Shown in pieces: positions 13,265 through 25,936 of a DNA stretch of 64,000 nt. The stretch is from Uloborus plumipes (lineage: Eukaryota; Arthropoda; Arachnida; Araneae; Uloboridae). A program made the position numbers and the translations under genes. Under the pieces are notes generated by a model. That model was not told where the DNA came from. It made no database searches and worked only from the letters and a program-made list of their open reading frames with translations. Position 1 is the stretch's first letter; the number at the start of each line of letters is the position of its first letter. The DNA lies in the NCBI GenBank assembly GCA_038373865.1, contig JAXGGA010001640.1, positions 81,083 through 145,082 on the forward strand, in the 5' to 3' direction.

Positions 13265-13408
13265 AAAGCACTTTTTATTCTGTTTAGTTTCTCAATTACT
13301 GGACTATTGTTTTACTTTCAATTTTATTAGCAACGTAAAGCACTTTTTATTCTGTTTAGTTTCTCAATTACTGGACTATTGTTTTACTTTCAATTTTATT
13401 AGCAACGT
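13265..13408. repeat. Exact 72 bp tandem duplication
   Basis: The 72 bp from 13265 to 13336 (starting AAAGCACTTTTTATTCTG) is repeated without change at 13337-13408. Identity across the full unit indicates a very recent slippage event or an assembly duplication. Confidence 0.95.
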
Positions 13409-14167
13409 GTGGTTTATTTTCGTTATAAATAGAGCTTGATCAAGCAACCTATTCAATCAAAACCTACTAAGAGTAGAGAGGTTGATCCCAACAAATCTCT
13501 CGAGATGAGCTCTTTACCATCCATTTCTTTACCATCATTTTCCATCCTTTCAATCTGGACTCAACTCCAAGCATGTTTACTTTCAGCAGCTCTGCATACT
13601 TTTTTTAAAATGTCCCAATATTGACCAATATTGACATCATCGAAGCGCAGCAAAAACCCAGTTTTTGAGCTACGGGAATAAACGTGGGATTTTGAGAAAT
13701 AAACCCGGAACTTTAAGGAACAATGGGAAAAATTTAGGGAATATACATCTCCATGTTTTTCCCCATCGATTCTATTCTTAAACAATGATTATGTTAAAAA
13801 AAATCAGATATATGATAACATTGCATAAACATCTTGTAAATTTTCATTTAAACGCTATTAAAAATGGAAGTTGAATTAAATACTAAAAATATACTTATTG
13901 AACAAAAGATTCTTTTTTTGTTATTTATGCCCAAAACTAATTTTGTAAGCAAACCCTGTTGACGTTTTATTATGAACGGCATTACTTACTTTAGGGTAAT
14001 TATTAAAAAGTAATAAACATACGAATAAATCATTTCAATATTTAATTATAGAATAGTATTGTTAATAAAAATTATAAATATTGAAATCAAGCCGTTAAAT
14101 ATTTAATTGCAAACCTACAATACATCAAGAGTGAAGGAAAAATGTAACTCTCATAAGTTTGTTTGAC

Positions 14168-15375
14168 CAAGGCTTCACTAGATAGCGTTTTACACAGACT
14201 GTTTCATTTGATAAAAATCCTTGGGATAAAAACGGTGGTCTTTGTCCAGCGACATCTATCGAATTTTATGGTAACCATCATTATATACAAATCAGATAAT
14301 AAAAGACAAAATTAAAAGTTAATTTGTTGGCGACAATTTTACAATTTGGCATTCAATTCTATTTTAGTATATTTAAACGTTATTTAATAGCTTGTTTTAT
14401 TTGGTGGTTTATTCTGAATTTTAACGGCTTATTTCAATTAGTTAGCGCATTATTTTACAATTTAATTGATTCTAATTATTAATTAACTATGAAACGACAC
14501 TGGCACCGCAGAGCGATAAATGGCGAAATCTATTTGCTAAGCGAGCCAATACTACCAACGAGTTGCCATAGAACTTTTTAAAATTCAGTCCACAGTTCGC
14601 CATGATACAGATGGTCGTCGCAATATTGTAGTTTTGTTTATTTTTTTCGTACTTGTATTGCTCTTTAGTACCAAGCTATTATATATGCTCATTTCGTTGT
14701 TACTAAAAAAATTAATATGTTTTGTTTTCAATCGTCTTTCTGTTGTACACCATCACTTCATTACGGTACATTTCACTCTGGGGCATCAAAATGAAAAAAT
14801 GAAATGTCTCGACGAATAGATTCGCCATTTCTCACTCTGATGCGTCAACGCCATCGAAATGAACATCTGAACTTTTGCGTAGCAATTAAGATCGTGTGAG
14901 CAACAATAATGAAACAAAATAGTAAATTAGAACAATATTATTTCATTGCTACATTTTTTATTTATCGTCGGTGAATTTAAGCGTATATTTTATTAATGCA
15001 GAGATGTCAAAATTGAACGCCATTGCTATATGTTGTTAATTCGAAAAAAGTAAACAAATGAATGAATGTCGTATGATTGAATCATAAGTTGTGACCAACT
15101 TTACCTGAAAGGGGAATTTATTTCCCCTAAAAAGCAGTACTAATAAGGCCTTCGGCATCAATTCACTCTGTACTCCACTTCAATTAACTATATCAATATT
15201 TTTTAATCCTAAAAGATAGGATAAACATCACTTTTTACAGCAGAAACAATATGCTAATAAATGTAAACAAACATTGGGGTGGTCTTTGTTCAGCGTTCTC
15301 TAGCGGGCAAATCTTTACCATTGATGTTCTGAGTAATGATACAGCCTGTATAAAACGCTATCTAGTGAAGCCTTG
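14168..15375. mobile_element. hAT-like non-autonomous element with 7 bp target duplication
   Basis: The left end CAAGGCTTCACTAGATAGCG and right end CGCTATCTAGTGAAGCCTTG are exact inverses and fit the hAT terminal pattern YARNG. GTTTGAC flanks both sides (14161-14167 and 15376-15382). Inverted similarity continues inward for about 130 bp, including the word GGTGGTCTTTG. There is no transposase frame in the 1,208 bp. Confidence 0.88.
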
Positions 15376-15877
15376 GTTTGACGTATATATAGTTTTGAAA
15401 AAAATTGAGTAATTTGCATTTACAACAGTAAAAAGCATTAAATTTTAATACTGTGTAAGAAAAATTTTGAAATATACATAAAAATTTCTTTTCTTTAAAT
15501 TACTTGAAATTTCCCGAGAATTTTCAAAATTTCCGTCCAAAAAAACAGTTTATTATCACGAATAATCCCGGTTTTTTACTCCCTTTACAACACGACCCAT
15601 AACAAGGAAGAAATTAAACTAACGTATAGAGGCCACAACAAAGTATTTGGAACAGTGCGATCAAGACCTTTATGCCGCAGCGAGTTGTTCGCGTTTTGTG
15701 AAAGTCATTTCAAGACGATTTGATAAGAAAAGAATACAGTAAGAATTTAAAATAGACTTTCGATAAAATAATTAACCCACTCTTTGGTGCTGAGCTTGGC
15801 ACAAACCTCCGTAAAAACAGTCTGGCAGCGCGCCTCAAGTCAGCAAGTTGTTGTCCCATTGAGCGAGAAACGAAACT

Positions 15878-16803
15878 CTTTTGGAATGAACTAATTCCGG
15901 TCGCTTATTTACAGACGCGTTAAATGCATTGCATGCTCTGCCGGAAGATAGTGATGTAACGATACTGTTAAAAGGCAGATATTTCAAAAGTTTGTTTAGT
16001 TTTCCGAAAATATATTTTGATTTAAGATTCAGTTTTCTAATTAGAGATGTTGGTAGGGCTTTGAATAGATATGCAGTATTTCAAAATCTTTCTCTAAATC
16101 TGTCTGAGCAAAACTCTTCTGGAATGTACCAGAAGAGACCTAACTCTTATTACAGACGCTTATTACAGACGCGTTAAATGCATTACCTGAAGTGAGTGAT
16201 GCAACGATATTGATGAAAAGTAAATATTTCAAAAGTTGGTGTAGTTTTCCCAATAAAATCATAAATCAAGATTCAGTTTTCTAATTAAAGCTTGGGTAAA
16301 TTGCTTTGAATAGACATGCAGAATATTTCAAAATCTGTCTAAGAGAAACCCTTCTGGAATGTACAAGAAGGGACCTAACTCCGGTCGCTTATTGACGGAC
16401 GCGTTAAATGCATTGCCGGAAGTGAGTGATGCAACGATATTGATGAAAAGTAAATATTTCAAAAGTTGGTGTTGTTTTCTCAAAAAAATCACAAGTCAAG
16501 ATTCAGTTTTCTAATTAAAGCTTGAGTAAAGGGCTTTGAATAGATATGCAGAATATTTCAAAAATCTTTCACTAGGTATGGACAAAGCAAACTCTTTTGG
16601 AATGAGCCAGATAACTAATTCCGGTCGGTCCCTTATTTACAGACGCGTTAAATGCATTGCATGCCCTACCAGAAGATAGTGATGTAACGATACTGCTGAA
16701 AGGCAAATATTTCAAAAAATTATTTACTTTTCTTAAAATATATTATTTAAGTTAAGATTCAGTTTCCTAATTAAAGATAGGGTTGGGGGCTTTGAATAGG
16801 TAT
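15878..16803 (+). repeat. Tandem array of four 230-254 bp units with exon-like core
   Basis: The landmark ACAGACGCGTTAAATGCATT or a close variant occurs at about 15911, 16165, 16395 and 16639. Each unit contains a short open stretch (for example TDALNALHALPEDSDVTILL in unit 1) preceded by an acceptor-like TTATTTACAG. I do not recognise the peptide. Unit 4 is interrupted by the foldback element that begins at 16804. Confidence 0.85.
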
Positions 16804-19696
16804 GGGTCATTCCACGTCAAGTGATCCAAAATCTGAGAAAAATTTTACCTTACATTTTTGTATTTCTTTCACATTTGGCTCATCAATTGTACCCCTTGAG
16901 GTAATTAAAAGTCTCAATTTTTAGATTTTTATCTCTATTCTTTTTTGATTTATGAGACTTTGAACTTTGGAAAAACCCTCATTTTTCCATGGATAAGGGA
17001 ACATAAAAGGGACCATAACTCAGCACCAAATACAGATAGAACGATTTGGTGAAAGGCATTTTAAAGTACGTTAGTTGCCGCTTAATCTGATATGCAACAT
17101 GACTAATTTGATAAAAATTTTCTTTTTCAAAAAATGAAATTTAAATTTCAAATTCAATTTCTCAAAAAACATATAATGAATTTTTTTCAAAAAATTCTCA
17201 AAAATTCTTGTGTATTTTATCTATGTTTGTACGAATTTTTGGATTGGGATCTCAATGGGATCATATTTTTGTGAATTTTTGAATAAAACTGTATAGGAAA
17301 AAAATGATATTTTTTAGATTCTATTTATTTAAATACTAAGTTATCTTGCTTGTGATGGTCTTAAACGTAGTAAACAAACATGAATATGTTTAAAGTGAGC
17401 TGGCATGAGCTTATAGATTTGTTAGGTTCACCCCCTCACCCCTCCCTCCCCCGCACAACCACTCTTTTTTAATTCAAAACTGTTCAAAATGTTAAAAAAA
17501 CTCTTTGATACAAAATGAATAGTAAACTTATTTAAAGTTGGTAAATGGGTTCCCTTATAACTAGACGAAGTATCTCCCTCCCCACCCAAATATACCATTC
17601 ACACTATACTAAAATGACGTACAATCCCGAATACCTCGGGATTGAATTGAGGATTATTTTCACCCTAGGTATATCTATTGTTTTTCAGAAGAAATGTTTC
17701 TTTTCGATCCGAACTTCAAAGTGTACTTCCATTCAATATCTGAAATTTAACTTTGTGATTCATTTCATCTCCTACCCCAGCACCAATCTTCAATTTTGAA
17801 GGGAGGAAATAAATGGGTCGCCCCAAGATCATAGCAAACAGCAAAATAGCACTGTTTCTCCTTGTTCTCATCGTTTTTTCTTTTCTTTTCGCACAAAACT
17901 GAAAATAAATCAAAATATCAGATCATATGTCTGTGTCCCTATAACTATCTTCCTACATTATCTAGTGTGCAGCTGTTATTTAATTTTTTTAATTGTTTGT
18001 GTTCTTTTTCATTTTGTTGTAAAGGAAAGTAATGCAGCAAGATATATCTATATACATATATTAAACAAACACTGCTTTTTTTGATCATAACCTCTCATGT
18101 TGTTCAACTTCTGTACAGATTGCTCCTCCCCTTTTCCTACCTTCCCGCTCCAAACTCTTAGTTTTTTATCATCCCGCCTAGCCCCATTTCAAAGCCTTAG
18201 TCTCTACTGATGTCTGGTAGTGTTTCAGTTTATTCTGTTTGTTACTCTTTCCTATTAGCTCATGAACTTTGTCCAATAAGGGAAAGGAAAGGCAGTGATG
18301 GGGACTGACATATAATCTGATACTTTGATTTCTTTCCAGTTTTGTGTTAAAATAATGGGAAAACATTATGAGAACAAGGGGAAACAGTGCTATTTTGCTG
18401 TTTGCTATGATCTTGGGGCGAACCGTTTCTTTTCTTCCTCCAAAATTGAAGATTTGTGCTGGAGGAGGGGTAAAATGAATCATAAGTTTAAATTCAGATA
18501 TTGAATGGAAGTACACTTTGTGAAGGTCGGATTGAAAAAAGAAACACTTCGTCTGTGTGAAAAACAATATATACCTAGGGGGAAATTAATCCTCAAATCA
18601 ATCACCAGGTGAGACGTCATATTAGTGTAGCGTTAATGGTATATTTGGGTGGGGGAAGGGTTTTACTTTGCCTTGTTATAAGGAAACACATTTACCAACT
18701 TTAAATAAGTTTACTGTTCATTTTGTATCAAAAAGCTTTTTTTTTTTTTTTAGCATTTGAAACAGTTTGGAGGAAAAAATGGTTGGGTCGGGAAAGAAGG
18801 GAGGGGGAGCTGACCAATTTACACGTTAATGCTAGCTCACTTACCTAGAGTAAAAATAATAGTAAATTCAATCCCCAGGTTAGATGTCATAATAGTACAG
18901 CGTTAATGGTATCTTTGGGTGAAGGAGGGGATACTTCGTCTAGTTATAAGGAAACCCATTTACCAACTTTAAATAAGTTGACTATTCATTTTGTATCAAA
19001 GAGTTTTTTTAACATTTTGATCAGTTTTGAACTAAAAAAGAGTGGTTGTGCGGGGGGCGGGGGGGAGGGGTGAGAGGGTGAACCTGTAAATCTATAAGCT
19101 CATGCCAGCTCACTTTAAACATATTCATGTTTGTTTACTACGTTTTAGACCATCACAAGCAAGATAACTTAGTATTTAAATAAATAGAATCTAAAAAATA
19201 TCATTTTTTTCCTATACAGTTTTATTCAAAAATTCAAAAAAATATGATCCCATTGAGATCCCAATCCAAAAATTCGTACAAACATAGATAAAATACACAA
19301 GAATTTTTGAGAATTTTTTGAAAAAAATTCATTATATGTTTTTTGAGAAATTTGAATTTGAAATTTAAATTTCATTTTTTGAAAAAGAAAATTTTTATCA
19401 AATTAGTCATGTTGCATATCAGATTAAGCGGCAACTAACGTACTTTAAAATGCCTTTCCTCAAATTGTTCTATCTGTATTTGGTGCTGAGTTATGGTCCC
19501 TTTTATGTTCCCTTATCCATGGAAAAATGAGGGTTTTTCCAAAGTTCAAAGTCTCATAAATCAAAACAGAATAGAGATAAAAATCTAAAAATTGAGACTT
19601 TTAATTACCTCAAGGGTTAAAATTGATGAGCCAAATTTGAAAGAAATACAAAAATGTAAGGTAAAAAACGTTGGATCACTTGACATGGAATGACCC
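16804..19696. mobile_element. Giant foldback element A, GGGTCATTCCA termini, 2.9 kb
   Basis: The ends GGGTCATTCCACGTCAAGTG and its near-inverse CACTTGACATGGAATGACCC are flanked by TAT on both sides (16801-16803 and 19697-19699). The left arm (16804 to about 17890) pairs with a right arm that itself contains a partial internal duplication. Segments 18340-18860 and 18870-19696 overlap in content, and the block around CAGCGTTAATGGTAT occurs twice. The loop is about 450 bp. The insertion lies in unit 4 of the 15.9 kb array. No transposase seen. Confidence 0.9.
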
Positions 19697-19837
19697 TATT
19701 GCTAAAATGTAGTGTCTTTTGTAGGTGGATTCTAACAAAACTATATTTGGAGTAAAAACTATGTTGGGAACTTACGAAAAACCCGAGGTATGTTTTGATA
19801 CATATTTAATTGATTTTTTCAAAAATTACTTTCTCTA

Positions 19838-19944
19838 CCCAAGTAGCACACTTCGTTTTTTAAAGGTTGTAAAATGGTTATTAACGTTGAAACAACCGCT
19901 TAAAAAGTTTATAAAACATTTAAAGGTTACTTGTGCTACCTGGG
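19838..19944. mobile_element. 107 bp MITE with TA duplication
   Basis: The ends CCCAAGTAGCAC and GTGCTACCTGGG are 11/12 inverted repeats flanked by TA (19836-19837 and 19945-19946). It is compatible with a Tc1/mariner-type MITE. The interior is non-coding. Confidence 0.78.
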
Positions 19945-20204
19945 TAAGAATCTCAGAGTGACTTTGCTAGTCTATCGACAACAAAAGTTGGAAGCAATAT
20001 ATTGATAGACACTTTGGCAGAAAATAATTGAAACGATCAGAAAAAAAAAAAGAAAGAAGGAAAAGAAAAGTAATAGGTACAACAAATTTGTATAGCCGTA
20101 TAATATTCAATTAGATATTTTTTAAAAGGTAACTGTAAGCTTCTTAAGCGAAAGCTTAGTCAAAGCTAAACACAATTATCTTTTGATAAAGAGTTTGCTA
20201 TTGC

Positions 20205-20528
20205 TGCAGGTGTGCCCCCCCCCCCAAGCTCACTGGCGCAAATCCCCTCCCCTTCCAAAATTTTTCACAACCCTCTTTTTTATTTTATTTATTTTTATAT
20301 ATATATTTTTAATATTATTAATTTTTTAAATGTTATTTATTTATTTTTTTAACTTTTACTTATTTATTTTTTAAAATAATAACTATTATTTTTTCTATAC
20401 TATTTTTTAAAAGTACTAATTATGTACGGAATATAGTCGGTTTTTTTTTCTCTTCCAGACATTCCAAGCGCGCACACAACAATAATAAAAAAATAATTTA
20501 AATTAAAATATAAATTAATGAATAATTT
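20205..20528. repeat. Poly-C and AT-rich flank of foldback B (left)
   Basis: A run of C and C-rich sequence (20215-20260) is followed by AT-rich (TTTA)n-like DNA. A similar but inverted arrangement follows the element at 21854-22020. The whole 1.8 kb is therefore a loose outer palindrome, perhaps an older element that was the insertion target. Confidence 0.5.
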
Positions 20529-21853
20529 ACTAGGCGTTAGATTCCGTCATTTTCCGCGTAGTTCTGCCATATCTCATAGATGGCAGCACAAGTGAATTCC
20601 AAAATTTTTAAATGCGATTTTTACAGAATTTACGAAAAGAATATAGATTGACATTGTGTATGAACTATTTCTGGAATACAAAAGTGGTCAATTAAAAAAC
20701 AAGGCTCCTGACAAGTTAGTTTCGAGATTTTTAAAAGTAATGACACAAATAACGGGATTAAGGAAATTAGGGATTAAGGAGATTTATTTTTTCGGCACAC
20801 AAAGAAAATACATGCATACATAAAAACAAAAGGAATTTTAGTTTATATTGTTCATAAGAATATTGACACATAAACAAATCAATGTTTATTTTTTTTAAGG
20901 TGATTGCGAAATCAACGACAAAAATATGGATTGAAACTCTGTGGTAACTGTTTTTCGAACACGAAAGGGGTCAAATTCATAAATAAATCTTTTAATGTTC
21001 ATTGCTTTTCCTGAGAGGAGAGGGCAGGATTAAAATTTGATAACACTACTAGTTAGATTTGAGATTTTAATTAGAAAAATCTAACGCCTAGTCTCCCTTA
21101 CCGCTGAAAACAGCAAAATTTGGATCTGAAGTGTTATTTCATTAATTACACCCATTTTGAAGTCCAAAAATTATCTTTACAATTTTATGTCATATTTTTA
21201 AAAGTTATTTGTGTAATTTCTAACTAAAATCTCAAATCTAACTTGTAGTGTTATCAAATTTTAATAGTTTTAATCCTGCCCTCTCCTTTCAGGAAAAGCA
21301 ATGAACATTAAAAGATTTATTTATGAATTTGACCCCTTTCGTGTTCGAAAAACAGTTACAACAGAGTTTCAATCCATATTCTTGTCGTTCAGTTCGCAAT
21401 CACCTTAAAAAAAATAATAATTAATTTGTTTATGTGTCACTATTCTTATGAACAATATAAACTAAAATTCCTTTTGTTTTTATGTATGCATGTATTTTCT
21501 TTGTGTGCCGAAAAAATAAGTGAATAAGTAAAAACCAAGTTCAAAAATTTTCATCCATTTTCAAAACGTTGTTTTGAAGTTAGTTTTCAATTTCCTTATC
21601 TCCTTAATCCTTAATTTCCTTAATCCCGTTATTTGTGTAATTACTTTTAAAAAATCTCGAAACTAACTTGTCAGGAGCCTTGTTTTTTAATTGACCACTT
21701 TTGTATTCCAGAAATAGTTCATACACAATGTCAATCTATATTCTTTTCGTAAATTCTGTAAAAATCGCATTTAAAAATTTTGGAATTCACTCGTGCTGCC
21801 ATCTATGAGATATGGCAGAACTACGCGGAAAATGACGGAATCTAACGCCTAGT
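20529..21853. mobile_element. Foldback element B, 1.3 kb, ACTAGGCGTTAG termini
   Basis: The left arm (20529 to about 21066) and right arm (about 21225-21853) are near-perfect inverses, for example GATTCCGTCATTTTCCGCG against CGCGGAAAATGACGGAATC. The 8 bp flanks AATAATTT and AATAATTA match at 7 of 8. The right arm has an extra segment of about 90 bp (about 21515-21600). The terminal word CTAACGCCTAG is repeated at the inner end of the left arm (about 21080). No coding frame. Confidence 0.88.
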
Positions 21854-22152
21854 AATAATTAAAATTTAAAATAATCAGTAAATAATTTAATTAAAATATA
21901 ATTAATAAAAAAATATATAAATAAATAAATTATATAAATAAATAAATTATATAAATAAATTAGTTTAAAAAATCCCCCCCCCCCAAATTTTGAAGGCGCC
22001 ATAATCCCCCCCCCGGGGGCACCCGTGTATTGCTGTAAAATACCTAATAGTTATTTAAATTATAAAGAATTACAGTACCACTAGAAAATCTTTAGAAAAC
22101 TGGAAGCAATACAGTTTTCTTCGTAAGTTACGTTGTCAAAGCTTCTTAAGCG

Positions 22153-22508
22153 CATTGTAAAATATATATGTTGTTTTTACAATATAATACAGCTAATTTT
22201 ATAGTAACAAACTGTAAAAATTGCTAATTTTACACTAAAAAAACTGTAAAACTGCTAATTTTACAGTTTATTGCTGTGCATTTTACAGTTTTTAACTGGA
22301 ATATCTGCAGCCAGTTTTTTACAGTACAATATAGGTAATTTTGTGATAAAAATTGAACTATGGTGATGAACGGTGAAATTGCTGCTTTACAGTAATAAAC
22401 TGTGAAATTGCCAACTTTACAGTTTATTACCGTGCATTTTACAGTTTTAAACTGGAACCTCTACTGCCAGTATTATACTGTAAAAACATCATTTTATTTC
22501 TTGCAGTG
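22153..22508. mobile_element. MITE of the CACTGCAAAA family with internal duplication
   Basis: The ends resemble the 184 bp MITE at 44217. The interior has two tandem copies of a block built from ACAGTTTATT, GTGCATTTTACAG and AACTGGA. It is longer (356 bp) than the 44 kb copy because of that duplication. Confidence 0.7.
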
Positions 22509-22734
22509 CTTGAGCTGCATCGTTATTAGAAGCTTCAGTTTCCTACACTGTAATTAAAAAAAAACAGTTCAATTAGAAATTGTGTAGGAAACACCAGTTT
22601 ATGTCACACAGCTTTCCAGTAATGACATAGATTCTTCTTGATTAACGTTGACAAGGATATTTAAATTTTACTTTGCACCGTGTTGATATTTTATAGTAGT
22701 ACTACAGTACACTGAAAAATAAGGTACTGTCCGT

Positions 22735-23221
22735 CCTTGAAAGGAACCATTCCACTTAAAAAAGGGTTGATGGGTTGTGAGTGGGAAGTTTCCGAAGTTT
22801 TCAACACAAAACCTAGATTTTTGCTATCCTTTTGACACATTAAACTAAACTATGGCAGAAATTCAAGTGAAACACGGACGATCGCAACTCACCAATGCAA
22901 TCGCAAATTCCCAAATTTGCATTCAAATGAACGTTACAATCTCTACGAGTTACGATTCTAATGTAATTCGAGTTCCAGTAGCGATTGCAATTTTGGTCTA
23001 TTGCGATCGCCTCGAAGCGATTGCAATGGTGTTTCACCTGAATTCGGCCCTATGTATTTGAAATTAGCATAGTTCTGCGTTCTTTGATACGGCTTAAAAG
23101 GCTTCTTCTTAATCGTCCCCTTATTATTATATTACGTATTGCCTCGATTTTGCTAAGTTCAGAGAAGACCTGACGCATGCGTAAATACGCGGAGGGTTTT
23201 ACCTAAGAAAATCAGACAGTA
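22735..23221 (+). mobile_element. Short TACTGTC-ended repeat, copy 1 (reference for 25.3 kb nest)
   Basis: It starts TACTGTCCGTCC and ends CAGACAGTA, a 7 bp inverted end. Apart from the MITE it contains, it aligns through its length with 25320-25465 joined to 28384-28693. Shared blocks include GGTTCCACTTAAAAAAGGGT-like text, CTTTTGACA, AACTAAACTATG, TATTTGAAATTAG and CTGACGCATGCGTAAAT. Confidence 0.75.
22854..23049. mobile_element. Harbinger-like MITE, copy 1
   Basis: The left end GGCAGAAATTCAAGTGAAAC and right end GTTTCACCTGAATTCGGCC are imperfect inverses. The interior repeats GCGATCGC and GCAATCGC words. Flanking CTATG on both sides suggests a 3-5 bp duplication. It belongs to the same family as 32698-32999. 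Confidence 0.75.
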
Positions 23222-23325
23222 TACTAAACAACCTAACTCAGATTTAAATGTAATGCATTTATCTTCTTTACAGTTAAAATTTATCAGTTGAAGTTTAAAT
23301 ATATTTCCGCACAAATATGTTTTAA

Positions 23326-24977
23326 CTAGCGGTACCCGCACGGCTTTGCCCGTGGTATAAAATTAAAAATTCATTTGTAAAAAATTGATATAGCAGAAAA
23401 AATACTCTATTTTAGTTATTCAACTATAATTCTTTTAAAGAATGATATAAAAATTTGGCATGGACCCCACACTACTTCCTTTTACGTGTAAATTTCTTAG
23501 TAGATGCCTTAAGTGCTAAAATAGTGCTTGGAGTGAGCAAGATAACAATTCAAACATTTACATCCCTAGTTTGCCACAAAACAATGCAAAAAAATGTTTT
23601 TCAATGATTAATCTCCTAAATATCGCCGATTTTAACATCATTCAGTGGATTTTTCGCAAAATATCGCCAATAGCACCAAATTGAACCCAAATAAAAAAAA
23701 TAATTTTTTTCGCCAAATTTGCCGCCAACTTGGCGATATGTCGCCAAATTGGCGTCAAACACTTGGCGACTGAAAGCTTGGCGATATTTCGCCAAGTGCT
23801 CGCGCCAATTCATATCACTTTTGTCTGCATTGAAATTAACACTGATTTATCCCATAAAAGGGGTAAAAACCCCCTTGGGGAAGTTCGAATGCAACCCCAA
23901 GGGGAGGTGCACAAAAATAAGCCAAAAGAGAAAATAAGAACAATTTTGCTGCTCACAGAAATCTTACCACAGTTTAAAAGAAGAAGAAAGTTTTCTTTCC
24001 TAACTTCAAAAACAAAATAATAGAAATTTCGTGCATTATTCTTCACCATGATAATAAAAACAATAAACATCGACAAACATCAACCAGCAAATGATAAATT
24101 AAAAGCCAAACTCGTTCACTCAAGCCATTTACTGCAATTTATATTGAAATAAAAAAAAAAGGAAATAAAATATGTTTTGCCAGACGATAAATTTAGAATG
24201 GTTTACTATCATGTTGTTTCTTTTTTGACCTCATTTAGTTAAACAATGTTTCCATCTTCTACACAACTCGTCAGATCGCCAAAATATCTCTAAACTCACA
24301 AAAATGGTACTGGTACGCGTCAGTTTCTTCCTTCTCTACCTTTTTTAAAGAAAGGACTCGATTTCTCATTTGATTGACAGGTGCCATCTTATCACGATTT
24401 TATTATATTTCATTTGACTAATTTTAATAAGGCTTGGAGTTTGGATTGCTACAAAAACAAATACATTTTTAAAATTATTAATGGAAAAAGAACGAAACAA
24501 ATAAACGAAATAAAAACGTAACCATGGTAACAACATTAAAAGTTGATTTCCGTTGATAAAATAATTCATTTCATTAACCATTTTAGAATCGTTTGGCTTG
24601 CTTTACTGAAGATAAGCCTTGAATTCCGGGATTCTAAAAACAATTGTTACAGCTCTCCTGATGATCGTAGAAACTTCGAAAAACTTCATTTTGTGCAGAA
24701 AATTTCAAGCTTTCGAATGACATAAGACTTGAAAATGTGTATGAAATATTTCTTCCCTATTTTATCGAATTTCTGCTAAGAATTCGAATAGAAAAAGAAC
24801 GAAATGGAATTTTCGAAAAATCGCTTCGAGGTGCAAAACTACATGCTACAAACTAATTTTGTGTCAAGTGGCATGAAAATCGACCGAACGGTTTGGGCGC
24901 TACGCGCGTAACAGACAGACAGAAAGAAGGACAGAAAGAAAGACAAACCTTCAGCTTTATTATTAGTAGAGAAGAGA
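23326..24977 (-). mobile_element. Helitron-like non-autonomous element
   Basis: On the minus strand the 5' end is TC with the early word TACTAATAATAAAGCTGAAG. The 3' end has a GC-rich hairpin (CACGGGCAAAGCCGTG) followed by GGGTACCGCTAG. It is inserted between A and T, with no target duplication. A polypurine/ACAGACAG stretch lies near the 5' end. No Rep/helicase frame is visible. Bases about 23455-23920 are shared with 31080-31505. Confidence 0.78.
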
Positions 24978-25936
24978 TCACATACAAAATATATCGGTTC
25001 CGAACTAAATCTAATATATACAAATGGAAAGCAGCTATAAATGTATAGGTGAACATTTAGCTTTACTTATAATATTCCGCCAGCTCGGTTATACCATCCA
25101 TCGATGATATAACCGATCTGGCGATGTATAATATGTAGTCCAGCCATAGCCCTTGGCTTAGGGGCGGTAACTTACTGCTCAGTAGCTGTGTTTGGAATAG
25201 TTCAGAACCAGTCCTGGAGTTGTGAGTGGGTATCTCTGTACCAGCAGAGAAATCAATGTTCCGTTGCTGTTGATTTTTTTTTTTTGCTGACTGAGCAGAT
25301 AGATTAATACAGACAAATGTACTGTCCGTCCGTGAAAGCGCCTGTCGCTCGCGGACGGTTCCACTTAAAAAAGGGTAGATGGGTTGTGGGTGATAACTTT
25401 CCTAAGTTTTCAATTTAAAACTTGCATTTACTACATCCTTTTGACATATTCAACTAAACTATGTAGAGTTGGTTCGGGTAAGTGGGCCACCCCCCTTAAA
25501 ACTGAAATACGCATATAGATTTTATACTTTTTTAAACTAATCATGTTATATTTTATCACAGTGATGGGTTTTGCATATATTTGGGGTTCGTTGAAAATTT
25601 TTTAGATCAGATAATTTATGTCGAAAAAATTCCAAAAAAAAAATTTTTTTTTGCTAGTTCAAGCAACATTTTTCAAAGAAGTGTATCGAGGTTAGCTTTT
25701 ATTGTCTTTTCTATGTTCATTACGTTTTCTTGTAAAGCTTAACATGAAGTACGAATTGCAATAGGAATTTTTACGCAAAGTATTACTAATAAGTGTCTAA
25801 GGGGAGGGGTCCCACTTACCCCGTTGTTTTTGCCTATTAGGGTAAGTGGGTCCCCTCATAATGATAATGATTTCAAAATGAAAAGCAGTTCTGATGAAGC
25901 AATTTCTAAGCTGAAATGAAAGATAATGATACAGAC

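Noticed and set aside
20281..22020. Calling the AT-rich and poly-C flanks of foldback B a single outer transposon
   Set aside because: The inverted resemblance is mostly low-complexity sequence; no defined termini or duplication.
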